A DNA stretch of 64,000 nucleotides from contig NW_019775214.1 of NCBI RefSeq assembly GCF_001039355.2, forward strand, positions 213,669-277,668, in the 5' to 3' direction. Below the pieces are notes generated by a model. That model searched no databases. It saw only the letters and a program-made list of their open reading frames with translations, and had not been told where the DNA came from. The DNA comes from Lingula anatina (Eukaryota > Brachiopoda > Lingulata > Lingulida > Lingulidae). The position numbers and the translations under genes are program-made. This document shows positions 36,662 through 48,100 of the stretch, piece by piece (position 1 is the first letter of the stretch; every line of letters starts with the position of its first letter).

Positions 36662-37210
36662 CAGGCCTAACCAACTACCAGACTCGGCACCTAAGGATCC
36701 TGACTTAACCGGTATATCGGACCACAGTACCCGTTTTCAAGGTGTGTGTCAGATCGCATTTCGGAGTATCAGTCAGAACACCGACAGGATGAGCCCACGC
36801 TCGGCTGTCACCTTGATTGGATAGTAAACGATTGTCGTATTAAATCGCTATATGATTTAAAATCCGGGTGCATAAATTTGAAAGCCACCTAGATGAACCT
36901 TAGACTGGCATATTAATCTAATACAATGCAAAAAAGCCCTATCAAAAGTGGTTAAAGCATTCAAACCGAATGTCGTAAAGTCCCCATATACCCCCATAGA
37001 GATAATGAAATAGAGTACTCTAAAGTAAGAGTACAGTTTAAGGTTGTTCAGCCAAGCGTGGATGAGCCCGCAGTCGTCCTACAAAATTTGTTCTTGGGTA
37101 TGATACTCCGAAATGCTATCTGACACACACCTTGAAAACGGGTAGTGTGGTCCGATATACCGGTTAATTCAGGATCCTTAGGTGCCGAGTCTGGTAGTTG
37201 GTTAGGCCTG
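36662..37210. mobile_element. 549-bp foldback transposon with TSD and a nested insertion
   Basis: Ends in CAGGCCTAACCAACTACCAG and its reverse complement. The terminal inverted repeats are about 107 bp (36662-36770 and about 37100-37210) with only a few mismatches. It is flanked by GAAAT on both sides (36657-36661, 37211-37215). The interior is interrupted by a second element at 36797-37059. It lies between the first two NPC2 genes, which are convergent. Confidence 0.92.
36797..37059. mobile_element. 263-bp element nested in the foldback transposon
   Basis: Bordered by the 10-base direct repeat GGATGAGCCC (36787-36796 and 37060-37069), a plausible 9-10 bp target duplication. Ends are ACGCTCGGCTG and its near reverse complement CAGCCAAGCGT. 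Its body closely matches the left arm of the large foldback at 43566-44364 (shared GCTGTCACCTTGATTGGATA, then CCAAATCGAATG-like and CCCCATATACC blocks). Removal of it plus one repeat copy restores a simple hairpin of about 276 bp. Confidence 0.85.
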
Positions 37211-38712
37211 GAAATGGGCAATCGAAAAAAGCACTATTGGGATCATGTACACCTAACGCACTGACTGTGATTGGCATCAGCTAATAAAGAATTATGGTAA
37301 TAAATTGAAAATTTCATCACTTAAAAATTAATTTTAAAATATCTTTAAATGCCAGAATCTGACTTGTTCATATCAGGTGACAACCTTTCCATAATTATTG
37401 AGAGGCCCATTTTCAAGTTTGAGGAAATTTTCAAAGTGAAAAAACTACCTTGGTGGAGAATCGAATTTTGACAAAATCTTCAAGACCAACTAAATATTTG
37501 CTACTCATGTTTGAGATTTTCATATTGCATAATATCTACCAAGCTGATAAATTCAGTTGTTCAATTTTTCATCTGTAAGTGTCTTAGAATTCATTTCAAG
37601 GCACATACTTTGTCAGTTTATGAGCCATCATTTCAACAAAAATATTTGTTTTAATATGGATAAATATATGTTGTTCATTTAAATGAACCAGGATGTAAAA
37701 TTTTTTGTGATTTCCACAAAAGCCACCTTGGAAATTTTAAAATAATTAGAAGCATGTGATAGTTAATGGTTCGAAACCATAAATGGGTTCAGAAAGGAAC
37801 GGAATTAAACTAAACATTTCGCATAACATATTCATGTAGCAGCATGAATAAGTTCCAGTTATATATGTTTACATGTAACATTTGGTCAGGTATATATTAC
37901 ATATAGGCTGTATGATGCAGGTATTTTATTAATTTATCTGCTGATTCATAGGTGACTGACCATATGATTCCATTTAAAACTAGAGCTCATTGAAGCATTA
38001 TTGATAACTGCAGCATGTTTTAAGTTTAAATTATGTTTAAACAGTATTTCTATTTTCAAGTTATGGTAAAAGGTTTTCGCAAGTTAACAAGAGTAGTGTC
38101 CATAAGAGGGATCAATACTTCAGGATTTTACCTTATCTGCTTGGATAATGCAGATACTGAGTATTGACAATACCATGATATAAGATAATGCTGTTGCATC
38201 AAAAAAAAATTTTTTTTTTTGCTAATTTCCTAACTCAAGTTGATAAGGTCAAGTTAATACATTTTGGGGGTGAAAACTGAAATATCTATTTCAAACAGAT
38301 CTCCATATTTTATTTTCATTGCACTTATAGTAATATGAAGTGTTGTATCTCATGTTATAGAAATAGGGGAAGGGTGCTACAGTATTTTGCTGATGTACCA
38401 GTAACTATAACCCCCTTAATCAACATTACTGCTGACACAGACAGACACGGATGATAGTTTTAAACTGTACAGACACAAAACATTGTTTATCCATAAAAAC
38501 TTAATAGTTTGATCAACAGGATTAAAAGACTCAATAGTTTGATCAATAGAATTGTTTATTGTTGACATAAAATGACAAATATATAAAGTCATGACAAAGC
38601 AACAAAAGTGCACTTATTAAAAATCAGCTGCTTGTTTTTGCTGGCCTTCCTTTAAAATCCAATTTTATAAAACCACAGAGAAATAAATGTTGAAAATAAA
38701 TGTTTAGCCTGA
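37211..38712. other. Spacer between convergent NPC2-like genes
   Basis: No exon recognised. A TTTATT at 38555-38560 (AATAAA on the minus strand) lies about 155 bases beyond the stop of the second NPC2 gene and could be its polyA signal. Confidence 0.5.
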
Positions 38713-40313
38713 TCATGAGATGACAGCTGGAATAACAAAGCAGAACATGTCCTTGCCATTTTGGTCCTTCAGTTCCCACTTCACAACAACAGAGATCTGA
38801 AAAAAAAAAAAAAATAGGCAACAATGAACAGAATTTGATGGAAAAATAAAAGGGTGAAAGTAGTTCAGTAGACAGACGAATTTGCCTTCAAATAAATGCA
38901 CACTCAAGATCAGAATAGATATACCACTATAACCCTTATCTGCATCACACTTTTAACGATATTATCAGCATTGTCTAAATAAAATTAAACAAGATATATC
39001 TTAATATGACATATCAGCCTTGTCTAAATAAAATAAAACAAGATATATCTTAATATGACATATCAGCCTTGTCTAAAAAAAATAAAACAAGATTTATCTA
39101 AATAACACAGAGACATGAAAGCATTACCTTTGGATATATTTTCAATACTGGGACATAAGTTGAATAGTTGTAGTCTTGTCCAGTCTTAGTGGGACATGCC
39201 ACTCCAGATGGTGCACAACCATTACTTACAGGGACTTGAAAAGGAACTGGAACACCTGCTACTATACCATGGACACTTGCTGTTAGCTTGGTAGCAGCTT
39301 CATCTGAAATTTTATCAATATTAGCAAAATCAGTTGATAGTGACCAGGGGCGGATTTAGGCCGTCTTCTGGGTCTTCTAGAAGACGGTCAGATTTTCAAG
39401 TTTACATTGTCAGCCATCTAATGTTTTCTGTCGGAAGACGGTCAGAAATGGAAGATGGATCAACGAAGATAATTTGGAAGACAGTCAGAAAATATCTCTG
39501 GATCCGCCCCTGGTGACTACTGATCAACTGTTAAGTTACAACTGTTCATGACAGATTCAGGAGCCACCTGTCCCTCCCTTAACTACTGATCGAGATCCCC
39601 TAAACCCCCCTCCCCCCCAAAAAAAAAAAAAAAAATAATAATAATAATAATAATAATAAAAGGTATTTTTCCTTCTCTGTGTTGTTTTTATGTTTGTTAT
39701 TAAATTATTTATAGAAGTAAAATAGTCTTAGATGTTTTTATTTGTTGTGAAAATTTTAACCCAACGTGCCCCTATCTCCCTTTACAAAATCCTCAATTTG
39801 CTAGTGCCATTGCCAAAATAATTAATTTGAAAACTTATTTATCATTTATTCATTTATTTGGTTCCACTGAATTAACAACAAAAACATGGGTGAAAAATTA
39901 TCAATAGGATTACTGCATACTTGCTTTGAATGCAACTGTGACCGTTGCATTTGTTCCACGTACTAATGTACAAGGTTCCTTCTTACAAGGTTCAACATCA
40001 ACAGTGCTTATTTTACCTACAGCTGAGCCTGAAAAAATAAAATGATATCAATTAAAGGAAATACAACAAAAAAAGCTTTAGACTTGAACAAACATATTAC
40101 TATAATTATAACTGTCACAAACAACATTTACAGGATAAAAAATTGGTTTTGAAAATTGAAAAAAAATTGATTTGAGCATGTCTATATGATAAAATCTTTG
40201 GATAATTTATAAGTTTGGGAAAAATGACAATTACCACAATCCTTGAACTTCACATTCATTGCCAGAGAGGATGTGGCCAGGCAACAGACAAGGAAAACAA
40301 AAGGGCGACACAT
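38713..40313 (-). CDS. NPC2-like secreted ML-domain lipid-binding protein (cluster gene 2)
   Basis: Exons in coding order: 40313-40235, 40028-39921, 39303-39128, 38796-38713 (TGA), 148 residues. Signal peptide CRPFVFLVCCLATSSLA. Six mature cysteines follow in the NPC2 pattern: FKDCG, EPCKKEPC, GCAPSGVAC, MFCFVIP. The loop HGIVAGVPVPFQVPVSNGC is the family signature and the last exon has VVVKWELKDQNGKDMFC. N-glycosylation sites NATV and NYS are visible. The intron positions and phases (1, 1, 0) and the first two exon lengths (79, 108) equal those of cluster gene 1, which indicates tandem duplication and then inversion. The expected role is lumenal or secreted sterol binding. Confidence 0.93.
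38960..39105. repeat. 49-bp minisatellite, about 3 copies
   Basis: Unit CAGCCTTGTCTAAATAAAAT followed by an AACAAGATATATCTTAATATG stretch; starts at 38966, 39015 and 39064. The second and third units are nearly identical and the first is more diverged. It lies in the last intron of NPC2 cluster gene 2. Confidence 0.88.
39345..39512 (+). mobile_element. 168-bp non-autonomous DNA transposon with TSD, in an intron
   Basis: CAGGGGCGGATTTAGG at the start and GGATCCGCCCCTG at the end, flanked by GTGAC (39340-39344 and 39513-39517). It is very close to the copy at 21282-21448 in the same orientation. It lies in intron 2 of NPC2 cluster gene 2. Confidence 0.93.
39603..39660. repeat. Simple repeats: C-rich run, poly(A), (AAT)n
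   Basis: A run of C with a few T, then about 19 A, then ATA/AAT trinucleotides, within an intron of NPC2 cluster gene 2. Confidence 0.8.
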
Positions 40314-42175
40314 CGTGTCCTTGCAGCAGTGTCAAGTCTGATGTGTACTTAAAGTACCCGTGGCAAGTCACATATAATGGGAGGCGGATCTGCACAAGGT
40401 TCCAAAATATTCCTATTTTGTGACACAGCTTATCTCTTGCAATGCTTCTGCATTGGTCAATTATTGTCAGGCCATGAGTTGCTGAACTTTGGTTCTATTA
40501 CTGCTATTGTCAGGTGCAGATAACACTGTTAGCCTACCACAATTATCATTGTTCTTATCATTCTGATGGAAGTAACCTTCATGACTCGTGATGAGTGCCC
40601 AGCATGCCAGCTAGGATTAACAACAGAGATCTATAGCAGGATTTAATGTTCCAATGCCTGGATGAATTAGATATAGTATTTGGTCCTATATAGGTGTATC
40701 ATGTTCATACTCATCCTGCCTTTCTGGCCTCAGTTTTTCCAATGCTCCCACTGGAATAAAAAAAAACTTCTGCAGCTTGTACTCCCTAATTTTAGATCTC
40801 GTGACTTTTAAGCAGATGTACATATCAAGACCATCTGCAAAATTCACTCCCCAGGGTACAGATGGCATTGTTTAGAATATTGCAGACTTTTGAATGCATA
40901 CATGTACATACCGTCAGCTATTAACATGGTACAAATTGAATTTTTTATCCAGGTTTTTATTTACATTTCATAATTTTATCTTCCTTGTTTTTATCACTTG
41001 TAAGCCCAGCAAGAGTGTCCTATGCAAGATTTTCATGCTAAATCTTGTGAAAAACCAATTCACTGATACTCACAAACCTAGTGCTGCACTTTTCCCTTCT
41101 TTTGATGCTTTGTATCATTTCTAATTAAATAGCTTAGTTCTAAATGCATTAAGACTTCTTGACAGTTCAGACTTCATTAGACTTCTTGACAGTTCAGAAG
41201 CAAATATTGACATTAGATACTTAGACTGGGTTTTCATACCTAGATCGATCCATCTCCACAAGGTTTCTCCCTAAACTGCTTTCAGCTTAAGCAGCTTAGA
41301 TGTCTGGCACACCTACTAAAACTGTTAAACAATAGCTAACTAACCCTTATCAGCTCCAGTAGGTGTGACAGACATCTAAGCCGCTTAAGTTGATTGCAAT
41401 TTAGCGAGAATCCCCTCGGAGATAGAGTGATCCAAAGTTAGTACAATAGGGTCTGGGAATGGTCCCTTATTTTTCAAGGGGTTTTATCACTTTATTGGGA
41501 AAGATACATAGCTTAACAGGATATTTAGGCAGAAAATGATGACTCCTGGATGTTTTTAAACATAGTATACATGGAAGCAAAGAAATAAACCAACAACTAC
41601 AAATCGATTAATATGTGTTTATTACAACTTTGGTAAGCATTATTTTGTAAGAAAATCAAAAAGAAGTTTCTTCTACAATCATAAAAGAATGACTGCATAT
41701 TTAATAATAGTAAATGCCTGAGAATAGCCACTTAATGCATACTCCATTTCTGTTGAAGTGTAAATCTAAGGACATTATTTTAACAAGTAGTCTCACTCAA
41801 GCTAATGGTATGATGACTTTGAAAATATTATTGGAATTGTTCATTTACATAAAGGAGAGATAAGGCAGTGTTCTAAATAAAAGATCATTTTCATCAAATA
41901 TCAAATTGTGTGTGTGTGCGTCTGTGGTCAGCTCACTTCCAGTACATAATTTACTGTACAAAAAATAATCAATGCTCTCTTATTCTGAAAAAGGGTGACT
42001 AGATACCTTCTCCTCAAATTCACATCAGTTTGTTTTCAATTACAATAAATCTTCTGAATTTAAACATGATTTTCAATTATGACATCTTTTTATATTTTTT
42101 TCTTGGCAGTACTAATCCACAGCATTGAGCATACACCGGGTGTAAAATTACTCTTTATTCTGACAGCTCAGTTCT
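40314..42175. other. Spacer between NPC2 cluster genes 2 and 3
   Basis: Upstream of cluster gene 2 and downstream of gene 3. It holds the hairpin at 41248-41432 and a 27-base direct duplication (TTAGACTTCTTGACAGTTCAG, units at about 41150 and 41178). Otherwise nothing recognised. Confidence 0.55.
41248..41432. mobile_element. MITE-like hairpin, about 185 bp
   Basis: GATCCATCTCCACAAGG at the left end pairs with CCTCGGAGATAGAGTGATCC at the right, and GCTTAAGCAGCTTAGATGTC pairs with GACATCTAAGCCGCTTAAG. ACACCTACT and AGTAGGTGT lie nearest the loop. No coding capacity. Confidence 0.78.
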
Positions 42176-44517
42176 TTATGTAATTTTTACAAGTATCACA
42201 AGGCAAAATTCATCATCATGGTTGTCATCTTGAAGTTCCCATTTAACAGAGCATTCTATCTGAAATGGAAAAGATTTAATATAAACTTTATTCAGAGTTT
42301 TTATTCACTGGCAAGTAACAAGAAACAACAAATGTCAAAGTGACTACTGTGAACTTCCAAAGAGACATTTTGTAACATTTTTACAACAAATTCACATACT
42401 GAACTTCAGCACATAAAATGGGCACCTCTTGATGACAAAATTTATATAACAGAGGTCTCTGCTGTTTCTTAATAAATACTTTACAGTTATGCTTACTGAA
42501 GGATAGCTTGATGAAATGGCAAGCACAGCTTTATAGGTATATGTCTGGCCTGTACTGATAGGGCATGTGATGCCACTTTTGTCACAACCATCTGGATGAT
42601 CAAAGGGAAAGGGAACAGGTACTCCAGCTATGATACCATGAACTACAGCATTTAATTTCTTTGAGTCCTTAACTGAAAAAAAAACAATACAATAAAAACC
42701 TATGTTTGCACACACATCCACACACACTGCACACACACACACACACACACACATCTGTTTTATATGCAAAAATCCAAGTAATATAATATTGTCATATACT
42801 TCAAGTGAGCAAAACAACAAAATCAGCATACGTCCTATTTGCTAATCTAGTTGACTCACTTATTAAATGTATTGAAAAAAAAATTACCAACTGCATTTCA
42901 AAAACCTCAAAATCATGCTTCCCTTATTCACCTACCAATTGCACTTACCTGAACTAAAAGTTACAGACATGGTTACGTTTGTGCCTCTTTTTAATTCACA
43001 TGGTGCTGTTGAGTCATTTTTGAGGTCAGGACAGGAATCAACAGCCACTGTAATCAATTTTCCTAAAAGGAAAAAGGGGAATACTGGTAAAACCAACTAT
43101 AAGGCTTAATCATCTAAACACATTTTTACAGATTTTGACAAAAAAAATTTGGAGGGGTGTAGCTGTGCTAGATGTTCTCTGAACCCAATGATGCAACACA
43201 TTTTTTTTTTTTGTCATTAACTCTTAAATTCAAAGCAGGGTTTCAGTTGTACACTAAAAAGAACAAGGCAATATCAAAAGTCCTATGTCAGACAAGAAAG
43301 CAACATGCAAAGCTTTCAGTGACTTTCCACAACTCTCCTATTGTGCCAAATGTGTCCTATAAAAGCTGTACAGTGGAGTTTCCCATGGGAGAGTGTGACA
43401 ATGTGACAAATTTCAAGTTTCTTTGAAATAAGGGAGTGAAAATCAATTGGAGCAACTTTTGATTCACTTTTGAAAGCGGTGTCTTTAAAAAATGACAGGC
43501 ATGTTGTCACTAAAATGTAAATAACTTTTGATCTAAATGAGATCACCCTCTAGATCTACGGACCCACGCTCGGCTGTCACCTTGATTGGATAGTAAACGA
43601 TTGTCGTAAAATCGCTAAATGATATTAAAACCGGGTGCATAAACTTGAAAACCACCTAGAACAACCTTGGACTACCACATTAATCCAATACAATGCAAAA
43701 ATAAACTATAACAAGTGGTTAAAGCCTTCAAACCGAATGTTGTAAAGTCCCCATATACCTCCATAGAGACAATAAAATAGAGTAAGCTTGTGAAACAAGA
43801 ATAAACCATTTTAAACATAATAATCGAAATAAAATACTGCCGGGCATCGGAGCGGCCTAAAACTTGGCACGCTTACCGCAAATACTGCAGGCTACATCAT
43901 CCTGTCGCTCGTTTGTAAATTCCCTGCATGGCATACGCACAATCAAACCGTAAATCAAAATTCCACCTCTGATGTTTATACCGGTCCACTCTAACCTACC
44001 ATTACGAAAAAGAAGCCATGCCATTGGACAATGCGACCTCTGCGGTTACGTCATTTCCTGAATTGGATTGTAAAGAGGACCGATGCCCGGCAGTATTTTA
44101 TTTCGATTATTATGTTTAAGTTGGTGGATTCTTGTTTCACAAGCTTACGCTATTTTATTGTCTCTATGGAGGTATATGGGGACTTTACAACATTCGGTTT
44201 GAAGGCTTTAACCACTTGTTATAGTTTATTTTTGCATTGTATTGGATTAATGTGGCAGTCCAAGGTTGTCCTAGGTGGTTTCCAAGTTTATGCACCCAGT
44301 TTTAATATCATTTAGCGATTTTACGACAATCGTTTACTATCCAATCAAGGTGACAGCCGAGCGTGTATATACGGACCGTATAAAGTGTTTACACTCTCTT
44401 AATTTACTACCCCGTTAAGTTCTTTTTTTACATACCTCCGCCACATGATGTATATCTGGCATATGCACTCTGCAGAAAGATTCCCAATACAACACAATAT
44501 ATCAAAACGTAATTCAT
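42176..44517 (-). CDS. NPC2-like secreted ML-domain lipid-binding protein (cluster gene 3)
   Basis: Exons in coding order: 44517-44436, 43062-42949, 42672-42497, 42259-42176 (TAA), 151 residues. Signal peptide YVLIYCVVLGIFLQSAYA. Cysteines: YTSCG, DSCPDLKNDSTAPC, DGCDKSGITC, EFCLVI, plus an extra one in IECSVKW. Two features set it apart from its neighbours: the loop between the second and third cysteines is longer (11 residues instead of about 4), and there is a seventh cysteine at the start of the last exon. The HGIIAGVPVPFPF loop is closest to classical NPC2. Intron phases match the other two. Intron 1 is 1.4 kb and contains the 800-bp foldback. The start codon lies 616 bases from the RALGAPA start on the opposite strand. 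Confidence 0.93.
43566..44364. mobile_element. About 800-bp giant foldback element in an NPC2 intron
   Basis: The left arm starts ACGCTCGGCTGTCACC and the right arm ends with its reverse complement. The arms extend for roughly 280-300 bp with few mismatches (paired landmarks: CGATTGTCGTAAAATCGC, CCATATACCTCCATAGAG, CTGCCGGGCATCGG) around a loop of about 200 bp. The sequence TACGGACC occurs just outside both ends (43557-43564, 44370-44377) but the right copy is five bases away, so a target duplication is not proven. The open frame 44031-44315 lies inside the arm and has no recognisable product. Confidence 0.9.
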
Positions 44518-44605
44518 ATTCCCATTCAAGTTTAAACCTTGTTGGCAGTAGCCGGGCAGTAAAGGTCTCTCTGAGAGGGCGATCACAAAGTATATCGTAC
44601 GTTTC

Positions 44606-44613
44606 TCACGTGA
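44606..44613. promoter_or_regulatory. TCACGTGA palindrome, CLEAR-like E-box upstream of NPC2 gene 3
   Basis: TCACGTGA within CTCACGTGACG, 89 bases upstream of the NPC2 gene 3 start codon and about 520 before RALGAPA. CLEAR elements (GTCACGTGAC) bound by TFEB/MITF factors control lysosomal genes in vertebrates, and NPC2 is a lysosomal protein. One base of the ten-base consensus differs (C at 44605). Confidence 0.45.
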
Positions 44614-45133
44614 CGATGAAAAATCAGATTTGCCGAAATGCGTGTCGCACTTTTTGAAATTTGGGTAATATTTGTCGTTTTGTAGGTGGGATTTGGTGTA
44701 TTCTGTTGAATTATTGTTTATTTATTGTATGATATCAATCAAAGTGAAATTAATTGAATATTAACTGTCATTATGCATATATTATTTCGGTGGATTAATC
44801 TTGACTGTAGATTAGCCTTAAATCAACTTTACACGCGCGGTTTATACAGGGAAGAATATATTTAATGTACATTTACGTTTGGGTATAAAATTATCTGTTT
44901 TAAATCCCATAAGTGTGTATAATCTGAAAATATATAATTCTGTAAAAACCCAAGCTTTAATATCGAAACTTTAACATGCAAGTTATAATTTGCCAATTTT
45001 AGTGAAGATACCATTTTTGGACATGCGTAGTAGCTTTTGATCACCGCCACTTCCGTTGCAAATATTTGCAAAACTGAATAGAAGATGTGACAGAAAACCA
45101 AATTTGCAACACGCCATTTACCCATATGTGGCA

Positions 45134-48100
45134 ATGTTTAGTAGAAAGTCTCATGCAGACGTTAGGAAATCCTCGCAAAAGTTCTTCGACCCAAAGAAAG
45201 ATTCTGCTGGCAAACTTAAACATTTGAGGATTGTTCTGGGTAAGTCTGCAAGCGCAAGTGATTATTTAGCATGGGCAATTTTTTATTCGGGATTCTGTGG
45301 AAATGATCCTCCAAAAGTATTCTTTAACGAAACACTCGCTGACTTTTGCAACTTCACATAAATAGATTGGGTTTGGTGAGTGACGGTTGCTGTATAATTG
45401 CTGATTTCATCGCACTGCAGTGCCAGTGTTACTTACCTGGGCAAAGTACTTCCTCAAAGAATTTTTCAATTATTTTACCAGATAACATTTCAACCCATGC
45501 CCCTGGGCATTGTTAATAAAACCAATATACAAGCATGGTCATTTTCTTCATTTATAATTTGATGAGCAAAACTTCGAATAATATTTTCTTTTCTGTATCT
45601 TGTCAAAAACACCAGTTTCAAACTCTGAATTACCCGTAGTTACATGTTTTGAGGCTTATTTGGATCTAAATAGTAATGTGGATAATTAAACCCCACAATA
45701 ACTTTGTCTTTATATAAAACTTACCTGAAGGTCACTACATATCCGAGTTTTATTATCAGTCTGCTTTTAAAACTTGAGTTTTATTTCTTAACATTTTTTA
45801 TCAGAAAACTATGAAACCCAAGATGCGAAAGCTTTCTTTGACAGTCACTATTCTCAGATCTACTTCAACTTTTATGAAGTGTTTACCACTGTTGAAGCAG
45901 ATTTGAAGCAAAGAGGTAGGTATAATTTAATTACTTTTAAAATAGATTAATCCCTCTGAAGTTATTATAGCAATATATTTAGTTCAGAGTGTTTTGTTTA
46001 TTAATGTATATTCCAGCATGCTATTAAGATAGATCAGTAAAGTAATTAAGCTTTGGTCAAATATTTTTTTTAACAAATTGTTAAGAATCACATCTCAAAA
46101 TATATTCATTTTATTTTGGTCATAACTCTTAAATATCATTTTAGCAAATAAGACACATCGTGAGGAACTGGAGGCAGCATTATGTATCTTTGAGGTAAGA
46201 TTACTTTATTTCTTATAAATTGTGAAAATGATATTATCCAGGTATAGACTGGCTGAGGTAAGGATATTTTGCAAGCTTCAGAAAAGTGTTATCGCTTGAG
46301 GCACAACATTTTCTCTGGTTTGTAAAATGACGATAACAACAGCAGTTAATATCATGTTTGTTTAACAGTCCACCATTCATACTACTTTGTAATAACCTCA
46401 CCTGGGCCTTCTGGGAACATACTGTTCCCCTTCTTCAAGCTGGGTATTCTGTGTGTTGTCATGTGACTGGATGTTCTAATTACATGACAACAGTGCCTCA
46501 TATGCTGGTGGAAGTATTGTTTTAAAATAGATTTAAGTATTGTCTACCCTTGTCACAGTTGCCATGCTGCCATTCTGTTTGATTTGGATTTTCAGGTGCA
46601 TGATGTTTTTATGTCTTTTTCTAAGATTGGTCTTTGGAGGATATTGGCATGTTATCCTTATTGCTACATTTGACCTTCTTTTTAACCATTTCAGAAAATT
46701 CTGTTTTTTCTGCCTGAGCTAATTCACAGGAGGTGGCAGTTTCACAGCATAGGTATGTAATAATTCCAAGTTTTAATTGATAAATCCTGTTCTCTCTTTA
46801 CTGATTTTAATGTACCCCAGAAATTGAAGTTATTAGTAGGTATTGTTAGCTTATTGGGCCAAATGGGCCAAAGTTTTACAGAGTAGATTTCAATGCTTAC
46901 TTTACAAGGTGTAATAAAATACTTTTGTTTTTAAATTCTCTCTTTTTTTTCCAAAATATAAATATGCTTCATATCTCAGTAAATAAAAAGTTTTTTTTTT
47001 TTTTAAGAAAATAATTTTTTGGTATGATGCTATAATTTAAAGGATCATATCTGATAGACATGTAGTGGGCGTACTTACTTTTATCTGTGTTTATTTGTTT
47101 TAATGTTGTAAGATTGCAGATAAAGATGTACTTGATATAACACTGAATGATGATATTTTTCTGTGTGTGTATTTTTAATGTATTATAATGATTTATATCA
47201 TTTTATCAATGTTTGTCGCAGGACGAATCATCAAGAAACTTTTGCATACAGGCAACTCATTGAAGGTGAGTGAAAGCTGCATCTTTCTATATTATTTATT
47301 AGTTTGATACAACTAGATATTTTTCAACTTGTGTATTAAATTGTTTGTGAATAAAGAATGATTTTATTTCCCACATAATATATTTACATAACTTTTTGTA
47401 ATGTAACTGTTTGAGAATTTGATTTTTTTCCCCACTTGAATAGCTTAAAGTCATAGCCATTTGATGTATCAGAAGTAAAATTGAATTGAGTACTTATAAA
47501 AAAGTACAAGTAGATTTGAAAATTGATTGAAAGATTGACTTGAGTGAGTGCTATTAAAGTATTTTGCAAGAATATTAGCAAATATTCTAAATAAAGTTTA
47601 TTTGTGTTTTATTGTTTGTTACCAGTGTATGGCATTTTTTCTAAAGATTTTTTTTCTGAAAAAAATGAAAATGTTGGACAATTACCCACCTTTCTGTTAT
47701 TCATCTGGTGAGAAAAATTAGTATTCTGCTGAATGTGAAAAATATGCAAGTGTGAGCAGTGTTCTGTTTGATACAAATATAAAGAAGGATATGGCTTTTT
47801 ATTCCAGCTACGAAGAGAGGGTATTCGCCTGTTTGTGATCTGGTATCAGACATTGAAGGATAACGCCAGTGAGGAATGTCACACCACTTTTGCTGCTATA
47901 GTCCCCAGACTGGGCAAGAATGAAGGGGTGGACCAGGATCTCTTCACTGTGTCTGGGGATCCAAGAAGTATGTGAACTTTTAAAACCATGATTCATTGAT
48001 TGATTAATTCCATAAATTAATTAATTAATTTTTTGTTGAATTTATTTATTATTATTTTTTTTGGGGGGGGTGAATACCTTAAAATACCCAGTCAATAAAA

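Noticed and set aside
39334-39516. 60-residue frame in an intron of NPC2 gene 2
   Set aside because: It is contained almost entirely in the 168-bp transposon, which has no coding capacity.
44031-44315. 94-residue open frame on the + strand
   Set aside because: It lies within the foldback element 43566-44364, in its loop and right arm, and has no recognisable product.
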